Below, piece by piece: positions 36,997 through 47,835 of a stretch of 64,000 nt of DNA. The notes beneath the pieces were generated by a model. That model was given only the letters and a program-made list of their open reading frames with translations. It did not search any database and had not been told where the DNA came from. Both the position numbers and the translations under genes were made by a program. Source of the DNA: Aphis gossypii (lineage: Eukaryota > Arthropoda > Insecta > Hemiptera > Aphididae); assembly GCF_020184175.1 (NCBI RefSeq), contig NC_065532.1, positions 9,238,001 through 9,302,000 on the forward strand, given 5' to 3'. Numbering within the stretch: position 1 is the stretch's first letter; every line of letters begins with the position of its first letter.

Positions 36997-38597
36997 TTAT
37001 TGTTGTTGCCCAAGAACATAACCTCTGCCCCAATCGTGACGACGAAAGTTGAATCCACCCTCACCTTGTTGCTGGTTTCCTGCTGCTGGGGCTGCAGTTG
37101 GTGTTGCTCTAATTGGAGGTTGACCAAAACTATGGCCTGTCCTTTGGTTAGGAAAAAACTTGTAACTAGAAAAATTATAAACATGAGATTAAAAAATAAA
37201 TGGTTGCTTCTCAAAATGTGTCCTATTAACCCTAATGTGTAAGCATTTTTAATTATTGCATTAATTCATATTTGCAGCACTCTATGCCTTAATTTTTTAA
37301 GAAACAACTTACATGACATATTTATTCAGGACCAATTAATATAACAAATTTATTCAAAATACATAATAATATGAATATTTTATATTAGCTCAAAAAGAAC
37401 AAAAAAATTAAATCTTTGCATATAACACTGGCATAATCATTTAGTGTATTGATAAGATAAAAGAATAGAGTGGAATTATAGAGGTAACATGTGATCAATT
37501 TACTATAATATAAACTAAAATATTGTGAAAATGCAGTACACAATTTTGTTTAACATGCACTAAAGGTTAACTATTAAAGTGATGATGATGAAGACCACTT
37601 ACAATATCTGAGGTGTTTGTATAAGCTGTGGTCCACCCATTTCTTGTGGATACTTGAACATAAGGAAAAAATATATATGGCCCACAATAATTCCAACTAA
37701 TTCCTGAAGTCCTCTGAAAGATAAAATTAAATAATATTAGGTATTTATTATTTTAATGTCTAAAAAAAAAGTAATAAAATATATTAGATTATATTACTAA
37801 TTAATTAGTAGGTTAAATTATATTTACCCTCCAGAAATGATCAAGTTGAACCCAAATAATACCCATGGTAAATACATAGCTTTGAAACGAGTTCCAAACC
37901 AAAAACTAACAATTACATCTTTGTTTAGTTGGCACCACACATATAATATACTTAATACCATAGGATCCATAAGAACCTGAAAAATTATCATGATAAAACT
38001 AAATTTATTATTTTCAATATAATGCAAAATAAATGATTTACCGGTATATTTGCCAGGAGTCCAATAATGACACAACATATCCAATTAAATATAAGTAAGA
38101 AAAAGTAATCAGCAGGTCTTCCACCAAATGAATCTATATTAATATGAAAGTACATAATTAGAATCACTAAAATTGGTCAATATAATATCATACTAATAGA
38201 AATATAAAATATAAATTACTAACCTGTTTCCAATCTTACTGAATAACTATATAGAAAATAACAATTGACTAAGAAATGAAATCCATTTCCAGGAGATAAT
38301 GGATACATTAACAAAGCAGTGGCTGCTCTCCAAATCTATTTCATAAGAATAATAAATATTAGTACAAAACAAAATGTAGATGTTCACTATGTTGTGGTAT
38401 AAAAACTATGTAAAGACAATTAACATTTATCTTTAGTAACTCACCTCAAATTTTTTGATAAATGGTTCATAAAATAGCATATAGTTAAAAGGATTCAGAA
38501 CACCAAACCGTCCTGCCACTGTTAAGATAGCAGTTAGGGAAAGCCATCGTTTGGTGAAATAAGGTATGGATTTAAACCAATCCGGAAGTTCGGCCAT
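36997..38597 (-). CDS. Derlin-1 (ERAD membrane protein)
   Basis: Derlins are rhomboid pseudoproteases of the ER membrane that help retrotranslocate misfolded proteins to p97/VCP. Six exons on the minus strand join in phase: 38445-38597, 38224-38335, 38042-38133, 37828-37976, 37603-37713 and 36997-37165. They encode 261 residues (human DERL1 251). Visible landmarks are DWFKSIP at the start, the conserved WR of loop 1 in IWRAATALL, GGRPADYFFLLIFNWIC, LYVWCQLNKDVIVSFWFGTR and VGHIYFFLMFKYP. The C-terminal tail ends HDWGRGYVLG, the SHP box that binds p97. The ATG directly abuts a splice acceptor (TTGCTTACAG|ATG), so an upstream exon exists; see 41096-41119, which may add eight residues. The stop codon lies inside an AATAAA. 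Confidence 0.94.
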
Positions 38598-41095
38598 CTG
38601 TAAGCAAATAAAATATCCATATCAAATTGTTAATATTTTTGGCGACCGTAACAATAATATTGTGAATGCTACCCATAAACCCATTTCATTGACCGAACAC
38701 ACTGAAATTATACTGTCAGTTAAAATCGTTTCTTACCACTTTATCGTGAGCGGCAGTGAATGTATCTTTTAGAAAAATTGATCCACTAAAAAGTATTTAA
38801 CATTATACTCTATCGGACATAGGATTTCAGAAGAAATAATTATTGACGGCTGGAACCACAATACTCAATAGTCTCAATACTAAATTACTATTTCAAATAA
38901 AAACACTTATTAATGATTAATGGAAATTAACTATAAAGAATATTATTCGTTGATAAGTAAAAGTGATAACGTAAAAAGAACACGTATGTACAATAGGTAA
39001 TAGAGTTGTTGCTCGTGTAATCACGTTTTGCACAAACTTGCAAGTAATTCTGGTTAGTAAATACGGTAGTAGAAAAGTTGTCCCAAAATATTTTTTGATC
39101 TAATGTACAATTGTCCCAATTTTGGAATTTATATTTAGGATTATAATTATTATTGAAAGACTGGGTCCTGTACTATAAAATTAGGTAGGTATATCTTAAT
39201 TCAATTAATTCTGAATTCATAGCCGAAAATTCGAAATTCTCCGACACGTTTTTCACTACATCAGTAATCAAATATCTAATTTTTGTCCTTTGTGGCTCAT
39301 GGTCTCGTACATTGAAAAGCAATTGGGAATATAAAATATAAGTCTCCCGTAGTCCCGTCTTACAATAATACTACAAGGAGTATAGTACAATTATAAAATA
39401 ATATTATTGTTACCTATTCATTAAAATGATTGATACAAAAATATAGATATTAGGTATACCTAAATTATATTTATCAAAGTCAATCTTGATTTTTGCGTAC
39501 AATACTATATTATTAATTATTATATTCGACCAAATGAAATAATTTGGATTTTTATTAAATAAGTGACTTTTTTTTGTTTTTCCCTATTTTTTTGAAAAAA
39601 AAAATGGAAAATTCTTACTTTTGACCTCTATAATATTCACATAATACTTTGATTCTCGGAAACCACCCCTGAAGCCTGATGTTTAAAATTGAACCATTTT
39701 TCGACAAGTTATGCTATACACAAAACAAACACACTCCATTGTAAAATCAATACATTCATCACTCCGTTCAGAATCTAAAAAATAATATATACATAATATG
39801 TATAATAGTTCCTGTTAACATTTAAATTATTTTTAAAATTTTAATAATTTTATTTTCATTTTAAAGTGTATAAGTTTAGGTATACTATGATTGCGGTGAT
39901 TATAGTAGTTGTATAAATTATAATATTATATTTATGTAATTAGTCATACATAGCTAGAAAAATTTCTGCTTATATGGAACACGAAATAAATAGACGTCAG
40001 AGTGTCAGACACGTACTACGCAGTCTCAAGGATAAGATTTGACTTCAAACACGTAAGTTGTACACATTGGTGTTCCTACTAAAATAATAATAATCATAAA
40101 TCATGCAACTATAAACCAGTTACTATAGTAGTATAGTGAACGCACACAAGTTTCCAAAAATCATTTCACATTTGCACAGTAGTTGCATTTACATTTTAAG
40201 TCGCACCTTGCACAGTTATTGAGTTATAGTGTTGCCATGATTTTGGATGGGGAAACTTTTCTTTTGTTTTCGATTAAAATGATTAAAAATGTTTAACTTT
40301 ATTACATACAATGAATTTAAAAAAAATAATTAAAGGTTCAAACCATATTATAGTAATACTATTAAAAGAAAAATTAGCTACTTTAATTATAATATAATAC
40401 ATATTATGTAATTTAATTAGATTATAAAATATTCTTAGGAATAGAGACTGATACATCGTCACCGTTCGGTGCTCAGAATAAGTTTTAGAACAATGATTTA
40501 TCACTGATATAAAATATTAACGCTTCCAAAATCAGATTTACCTACTCACTTATAGGGTTACCTACTACCTACGTTTAAAATCTTTTACACATCGAATTTA
40601 CAGATTTTAAAATAATTATTTAAACCCGGTCCGATAGTATTTTCCGTAACCGATTTCTGGATCTCATTATGTTGTTTTGTTTGTACAAATATTATGAATC
40701 TATGAATAATCCTCTGCTAGTCGATTGCAATTAATAATAATGAATTTTTGTTTTCATAAGAACGTTTATATTTGACGTAATAATAATGCTCTCGGCATAG
40801 TCGCTACAACAGAACTACAACGTTGCGTTGTTACACTTTAGTATTAGTATAATTTAATATACTAGGTACCATTATTATTATTATATAATACATCCGTAAT
40901 AATGTTGTACACGAAGATTAATAATTAACGTACTTTGAAAGTACTACTTTCGTATTTTTAATTAGTTCGAATCATTCGGTACTCTTAAATTTAAGTTTAA
41001 TAGGTACTTACCGTAGCTCCATTACAATTTACAATCAGAGATCGATACAGTAGAGGGGTTAACCATAAACGACGTTCATGCATTTAGCTCGTTAC
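38598..41095 (-). other. Probable first intron of Derlin-1
   Basis: The region between the acceptor before the Derlin-1 ATG and the candidate donor at 41095 (CAACAG|GTAACG on the minus strand). It contains a repeat copy ending near 39785 and no convincing gene. Confidence 0.45.
39560..39785. repeat. Fragment of the dispersed AT-rich repeat
   Basis: The right end TAAAATCAATACATTCATC then TTCAGAATCTAAAA (about 39742-39779) matches the right end of the 208-1514 repeat. The left limit is uncertain. Confidence 0.5.
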
Positions 41096-41119
41096 CTGTT
41101 GAACGCCATTTTGTAGCAT
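41096..41119 (-). CDS. Candidate upstream coding exon of Derlin-1 (8 codons)
   Basis: On the minus strand GCCGCCATG gives an excellent start context, then seven more codons (MLQNGVQQ in all), then a donor GTAACG in phase 0. Splicing to 38597 gives MLQNGVQQ followed by MAELPDW with no frame change. Either this is the true N-terminus or translation starts at the second ATG and this exon is 5' UTR. The AAAATGGCG in it resembles a YY1 core site, common around insect and vertebrate housekeeping starts. The exon's 5' limit upstream of 41119 is not known. Confidence 0.45.
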
Positions 41120-41266
41120 GGCGGCGGTCGCACATTTTTACTATTTTAAATTTTGTCGAAAAACTTTATTATATAATAATAATTTTCCTTTTCCAACAAC
41201 TGACAAAATAAAAACCAATTAGCGAATCAACTATGAAATAAAATAAAACGAATTGGAAAAAAAAAA

Positions 41267-41272
41267 CTTTAT
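41267..41272 (-). terminator. Candidate poly(A) signal of DAP1
   Basis: AATAAA on the minus strand about 400 bases past the DAP1 stop, the first clear signal, which would end DAP1 transcripts about 150 bases from the Derlin-1 first exon. Confidence 0.4.
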
Positions 41273-41673
41273 TTAAAATAGAATTATATAAATAAAATCA
41301 ATAGATTTATCTGGATTTGATTATGTGAAATGTAATCGCAATCCATAACCCATTTATTCCCGAAAATGACGCCAAATTAACATCCCAAAATACAATAACG
41401 GCTATACATATATAGAAATAGATATAAAATAATATATAGTAATGGAATGAAAACACGAGAAATGTTATAGGTAGGAGGAAAAAACGATGAAAAATTATAT
41501 ATCATAAAGTAAATGCAAAAACTTAAGCCTTGTGGCTAAAAATCATTTTAGTTTTGAATGTAATAGAATCGTAATAATATTTAATAAAGAATAAGAATAA
41601 TCCGGGAACACGTCGAACGACGTGCATCCCCGAACCCAGTCTTGTGTGCGCGTCAACGTTGCAGCGATGGCGT

Positions 41674-42421
41674 TCATTTGCGTGGTTGATGGATGGTCGG
41701 CTTCGTGCACGTGTGTTGTCTCATCTCGTGAGTGGGCATCGGCTTTTCGTGAGTCTTTTGGACGGCCTGAGTTGGATAATCGTTGTGAGCGTGGACCGGT
41801 ACCACCGATTGCTTGGGAGGACTGCAGGCGAGCATGGAAAAAAATAACGAAAGTGAAAGCGAGGTTAACGTGGACATCGAAAAAAAATTTATTACGATCT
41901 GACAAACATCGCGCAAGAATATCATAGGGTAAAGCAGCAATCGCGTCTGTCAACGTATTCGTTGTAAATGGACTTTTTATACGTAGGTAAATTTATTCGA
42001 GAGAAAATATCTAAAACGCGTCGATACACGCTACCTAACCGCTCGAAGACAATATTATATCATATTACAATACCTAATATTGTAAAAGACGCAATTAAAC
42101 ATAGGTAGATATTATTACAAAATTCTTGGTTAATTTTCTCAACTATTTCCGTCCAAAAACTTATCATAACGATATTTACCTAGTCGAGACTTTCAATACC
42201 GAGTTGGCTTCATCGGCTGCCGAGTTCTTGTCGGCGGTCGAGTTGACGTTCTTGTGCTGCACGATGCGCATGCCACCGGCTTTTACTGTGAAAAACAACG
42301 AAAAAGGCGATGGATAATGTATGTAAAACGTATAAATGCACGAAGCGAAGAGACACGTGGACGTCCTATAACAATTACCTGCTTGGGCATGTCCGGCTTT
42401 AAGTTTGGATTCGTCTTCCAT
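41674..42421 (-). CDS. Death-associated protein 1 (DAP1)
   Basis: DAP1 is a small basic, disordered protein known as an mTOR-regulated suppressor of autophagy; its family also binds dormant ribosomes. Three exons on the minus strand, 42379-42421, 42180-42285 and 41674-41821, join in phase and encode 98 residues (human 102). The N-terminus reads KLKAGHAQAVKAGGMRIVQ, almost the human signature, split by the first intron. It continues with SPPKQS at the exon 2-3 junction, DYPTQAVQKTHEKP, and ends HQPRK, the conserved C-terminal tail. The human VFISGVIARGDKDF stretch is replaced by a shorter sequence. In an AT-rich region the exons are GC-rich and several longer ORFs overlap them in other frames; those are shadows. 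Confidence 0.9.
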
Positions 42422-42803
42422 GGCGATGGCAAATTATTATGCGCAGCAGTGACTATTAGGGGCAATTATTGTCGGCGAACGTACAACGTGGACCAAAGCG
42501 ATTTTTACTGAACAGTGTGGTGGTGCGTGGCAATGTACTGTGCGGTTAGTGTCGTTACTGACGGAATCGGAGTAAAGGACTGACGGGGCGACGGGAACCC
42601 GGACGTTTATGATGCAGTGGTGGTCGACGGTATAGCAACAACGCAGTAACAACAACAATAACAAACGACCTGCCAACAATAATAGTACAATAATTTGTTA
42701 TGTGCCGGGTAGACGTGATCGAGGTCGTGTTGGTGTTGTTGAACGCAGTTGTGTCGCGTAGCGTTGTGTTTAATGTTTACATTTTGGGGCATGCCTGCGA
42801 CTG

Positions 42804-42930
42804 CAGCTGCAGCCAGCTGCTAGAGCCTACAGCTGCTGTGGCCGTCAGCTGATTACGCCGCTGGACCGGGGACGAACAGTCGTTCCGACGAAATGTCGCA
42901 CCCGCTCGCGTTCGCGAAGATTAGCAGCTG
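42804..42930. promoter_or_regulatory. Five CAGCTG E-boxes upstream of DAP1
   Basis: CAGCTG occurs at 42804, 42814, 42830, 42846 and 42925, about 380-510 bases upstream of the DAP1 start codon. The region is GC-rich (42430-42930) and probably holds the DAP1 promoter. CAGCTG is the core bound by many bHLH factors; which ones act here is not visible. Confidence 0.5.
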
Positions 42931-42999
42931 CTGGTTAATAGCGACAGTAGAATAATATTAATATGTTATATAAGTCATACTGACCCAGTCGGTTACACC

Positions 43000-43042
43000 A
43001 CAGACTATATGACTATTTTCATTATATTTTCATATAGTCTGT
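43000..43042. mobile_element. 43-bp palindromic insertion with 9-bp duplication
   Basis: ACAGACTATATGA and TCATATAGTCTGT are perfect 13-base inverted ends. The insert is flanked by GGTTACACC at 42991-42999 and 43043-43051. A perfect 9-bp duplication points to a Mutator-like transposase. Confidence 0.8.
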
Positions 43043-43051
43043 GGTTACACC

Positions 43052-46000
43052 CTTGCACGATATATATATATCTTAGTTCGCGGTTTCACCGCAGAATAGA
43101 TTACACTACTTCACTAGTAATAGGTATGAGTAGGTATTAGACGTGAACTAAGAAGATTTCTCAGTTCACGGTATTAGCTGATAAACTGTAGGTAACTCTT
43201 AAGCGGTAAAGAAAAATTTAAATCGACGCGAAAGCTATCCCCCAGACGGCCAGACGTAGTGAAAATACATAATACAAACCATTCGGACCGACCAGGACCA
43301 TTTATCGTTTCGGAATATTGCATACGGTGTACTAATATTACTCGTGTTTAATGATGTACGGTCTGGATTAAAAACGATTACTAATATTTAATAATGTTTC
43401 TATTTATTACACTAAAATTAAATTCAAATTAAGTCATGAAATAGATTTGTAATGTTTGTATATTAATTAAAATTATACCTAGTCTGCAAATAGTTTTCAT
43501 TTTATGATTTTAAATAAATGTATAATTGTTTTATGCTAACATAATATGATTGCATACCAAGCGTCCAAGCCACTTATTTAGTATACAAATTACAAACGTT
43601 CGAAGTATAACAGTTATGTAAAAATATAATATGTAACATGACCGCGATGACGTGATCATACCTGAATAAATTATTTAAAAGATAAGAGAACAGTTTTATA
43701 ATATAGAATTCGTTAAATGTGAACACTAAATGGGAAATTTCTAATCAAACCAAAAATAAATATTATTTGATTAATTTCACTGTACTTTAGTCTTTTGATG
43801 CATCATGAATTACATTGGTTTAACCAATAAAACTACGAATAGTCTTCTATGACTAGTTGTATAGATAACATTTTAAGGTATTTTTTCTTTTTTTTTAGAG
43901 ACACCTTACCAAGTATTAATCATAAGTACTAATGTACAAAGAAACCACCAATAAAAAAATCAATACTACCTACTAAATTTAATAAAAAACAAATTTCTAT
44001 CTATTTCTATTTTTTTTTTTTTTTATTAATTATCATTTTTAAATTCTAATAAGCCGAGTGATGAATGTATTAATTTTAAAATTATGTGTATGTATGATAA
44101 TAAATGAGTAATCGAATAAACTACTTCGATTTTCAACTTTGAGGGCGGATTTGGATAGAAAATTAAATCTAGTTTGTATTTTGGTCAAATTTTGAAAAAG
44201 TTAAAACAACAAATTCTCAGTACTTTTTTTGTGAAAAACAAAAATATTAAGTAAAAACGGGAATTTGTAACGCAAATCTAATTTTTGACAAAACCGATAT
44301 TGTTTTTTAATCGATTATAATTATTAATGCTATTATTATATTATTATGAATATTATAATATTACATTAAATAATAAGTGGCCATAAATTGCCTATTCAAA
44401 GCGCCGTCTGTATGTTTGTTTTACAGAAACACAATATAATTATTTAATTATTATAACTGTTGAACTAATTTACTAATAGAACATAGTAACTAGTAAGGTA
44501 GTATAAAAAACCAGGAACGATGATACATTTTAACTCCATAAAATGAATTAATCTATTTATTTTTACTTAGTAGAGACTAATTTGTTTGTATAATTTAAAT
44601 TTCTAGGTGGTATCTTTCAGAATTTATTTTTAATATTTTATACCACTTTAAAAGATAATATTGATAATAATATTTTATAATTACTATATTTGTATTATTA
44701 TTGTAAGTTTAAAAAAGCTACAAGCCATAAAAGTTCCATATATGATAAGTTTTGCACCATGGTATGTATTAAACTTCACCCTTCAATAAATCAATTTTGA
44801 AATTGAAACAATTAACTAATTACTAATTAGGTATAACTACTGAACATTATAATACATTAATATGAAAAAAAGAAAACAGCACAATGTTTTTATATTTACT
44901 AAATTGTACTTATTACTATCTATACTTTAATCAAGATTATTTATATTATTATTTTTGTATATATTTAAAATTATATATTTTTTATTTTTTTATCTAGTAT
45001 ATTTATTATAATATTATCTACCAATGATGTTTTAGTAATTTATTATGCAGTAAGTACAAGTAAAAAACTGTTTGGTATAACTTCCACTGTCCAAAAGATT
45101 GACAATTTTTTCAAACATTTTTGCATTCGATTTCTAATGTAATACACATTTTGAAAAAAAAATGGAAAATTATCGTGTGTACTTACACTAAAACTGCAGT
45201 TATACTTACTATAAAATTAATTTTGTTACCTAAAAAAATGTTTAATATTTTAAACACAAACCTCTTGATTAAAAGTATATGTATCTTTAAAACGAGTAGT
45301 AGTATCATATATTATTGAATATCAGAATCTTTTACACTACAGTGTATAATAGTTATTTTTTTACAACTTTTTTATGTATAATTTAATGATTTTAGTTAGC
45401 TATATTAAAATAGAAGTTCAAACAAAACAATCAAGCAGATCTAAAAATGATTTGATTTTCTTCGATGTAATTATTAATAGTATTCGCTTTCTTTAGCTAA
45501 CACCTTGGAAAATTCGTTGTTATGTAAATGAAATGGCGCCCCACCTCAAAAACGGCCAATTATTTCTGATGAAATAAAACAATGGGCATAATATTATTGT
45601 TGTATAATAAAACCATGACATAGTATGTTTTAATTAATAGACATTTGAGAACGTGTAATTCATTATGTTATATCTCCTGTAGAGTGTGGGTACCAATACG
45701 TTTCACGTTAATTATCTGATATACATATGATAATTATTTTGTTTTCTATTTAGCCAGTTACCCATTGGAACAAGTACACCTGTTTAGTGATTAAGGTCAC
45801 TGATTCCGACTTAACATTTGAGTCTTGAAGTGATATTTTGCGATAAGTAATTTTTTTAAATCAATATGGTACCTGGTCGTATATATCCATTATTCATACA
45901 TAGATATATTCATAGTTCTCGCTTTGCATTTAATAGTTACAATAATATTTGTTTTGTTTAATATTATATTTATTCATAAATAATTATTTATATAATGTAT

Positions 46001-47400
46001 TATTAGTCACTTTGTATTGATAAAAAACATATAACAAAAGCCTACCGCTAGTTGTAACATTAAACAAAAAAAAAAATAAAAAAAAAATCATAGATATTTA
46101 TAATATATAGAAAAATATTAAATAAATATTAATTATTAGAATCAGAATTTGTATTTGGAATATGATTAAATTGTATTTATTAATAAGAGCACACTGAACT
46201 GAATTTTTTATTACATATTATTTAATATGCGTGTTTGATCAATTTTTCAAACTTCAATGATCACCGAATAAACGAATAACTAAAGGTGTATGAACAATCA
46301 ATGATTTATTTGTTTTAATAATTTAATCTGCGTCTTGAAGGGGGTTGCTCATCAAAAAGAGATTAAAGGGTTAAAGATTAGGGTTACTCTTCTTATCTGT
46401 TATCAACAACTGTAATTTATATTTATTATTATTGCCTCGGCTATAGGTAGGAACCGTAATTACTGCATAAACAATTCAGACTTTCCGTAATAAGTGGTAA
46501 GTATTATAGTATGAGAAAATTGAATTAAAAGAGTAAAGTATGAAACACAACTATTTGGCATCGGTGTAATCGGTGTTTTAAATATATCTTAAACCGTGAA
46601 TTTGAAGCACACATAAGTCTCTTGGACTATTTATTCAGCACGTGCACGCGTGTGTATCCTAGTCGCATGTTTATTCCAATAACTGCATTCTTCCTGGGAA
46701 TTTTGTATTCGAATCATTTTTATTTATAAAATAATTATGCTACTAGTATATAATTCACGCATGTGCAAAAAATGCATCTCAAATAAAGACTCGTTTCTAA
46801 ATGCTCTAATTTTATGTCTTCAAATCGTTGGCATAGCCGAAATAGGCTATGGTTCCATCCCTAGTCTAATATTATAATCTAAGGCCTAAGGTGAATATTA
46901 TATTTTATATATTGACTTACTTATATATTATTATATTTTAATGATTTATCTATAACTGTGGTATCACTGGTATCTGAGGTCTAATAAGGTATCTTCCAAA
47001 CATCGAACAAAATTTCCTAACTCAATATCGTGATTCGTGATTGAGAACATAATTTTTCGCTGTGCACACGGCAGTACTGTGAAGGTGAACTGGTGTCTGG
47101 TACTCTGGTGGAAACTGGGAATAACTAAAAAGACTTCGCATTTAATCACACAGTATTATCGTAATAACATCTACCTATTATACTAATTAATTAATATCAT
47201 TAAAAAATAAAAGTATTTACAATTTTGCAAGCGCATATTGCTCAACACAATTTTAATGAAATTGCTCGTATAGCCGCGACCACTTATCACGGATATTATA
47301 CTCTCGTCTTGCGTTTTTACCGTAACATTTTTCAAAAACTTACCAATCGAGAATCCCTGGTTCTTATCGATCGGTTTGTTCTTATTTTTTTTACTACGAT
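43052..47400. other. Intergenic, no gene seen
   Basis: AT-rich spacer of over 4 kb between DAP1 and USP20/33. It contains one repeat copy (44047-44300) and a small CATAGCC/GGCTATG hairpin near 46834. Short ORFs here show no family signature. Confidence 0.55.
44047..44300. repeat. Inverted fragment of the dispersed AT-rich repeat
   Basis: GAGTGATGAATGTATTAATTTT (44056-44077) is the reverse complement of the repeat's right end. Interior phrases (TTTTCAACTTTGAGGG, GGTCAAATTTTGAAAA) also match in inverse orientation. Confidence 0.5.
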
Positions 47401-47835
47401 ATCCCGAGTTCTGCCGACTCCGGCAGGGCGCAGGCGTACTGCCTAATGAAGTTTGTTAACAATTTAGTATTTTTACGGATAAAGCGTCGAGCCAATGATA
47501 ATTCGCTACGATATTAGTGTTGAGCTGATGCTGATAGCTACTCTCGGTGTCACGGTCAACCGCTTGGACAAAATTTCCCGGTTTGTGATTTTGTATTCGT
47601 ATTTTTGATGTTTTTCGTTGTATTGACACGGTTTTTGTCGGTACTACACTTTCGGGTACACTAAACGGCTTAAGTCCCAAGCCGATGTGTGTGTTCACCG
47701 CCCCTTTACATCATCAGTTCTAAGTCTTAATTACTTATGTCCATAGTTAAAAACACAGTGCTTCTTATGTCTGCAGATTGTGAAGGGATTGTACATGATT
47801 TTAATTATTCAATAGTGCCTGCTAAGTGATCAACA
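47401..47835 (+). promoter_or_regulatory. Probable promoter and leader of USP20/33
   Basis: A GC-richer stretch precedes the gene. It includes an NRF1-like GCGCAGGCG at 47428-47436 and a CTGCCG..CGGCAG palindrome next to it. A possible acceptor TTATGTCTGCAG ends at 47778. The transcription start is not located. Confidence 0.4.

Noticed and set aside
39976..40044. Small ORF MEHEINRRQSVRHVLRSL plus four codons, followed by a donor-like CACGTAAG
   Set aside because: Only 22 codons, no partner exon found, and it lies in the probable first intron of Derlin-1.
40955..40985. GTTCGAATCATTC, resembling a tRNA B box
   Set aside because: No A box or cloverleaf could be drawn around it on either strand.
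41543..41953. Longer ORFs on both strands over DAP1 exon 3
   Set aside because: They are shadows of a GC-rich exon. The frame ending HQPRK joins in phase to the DAP1 N-terminal exons.
46832..46853. CATAGCC/GGCTATG hairpin
   Set aside because: Seven-base arms and no flanking direct repeat; not counted with the 43-bp palindromic insertions.
46964..47446. ORFs of 61-73 codons on both strands upstream of USP20/33
   Set aside because: No family pattern and no phase-compatible splice partners; more likely promoter or leader DNA.
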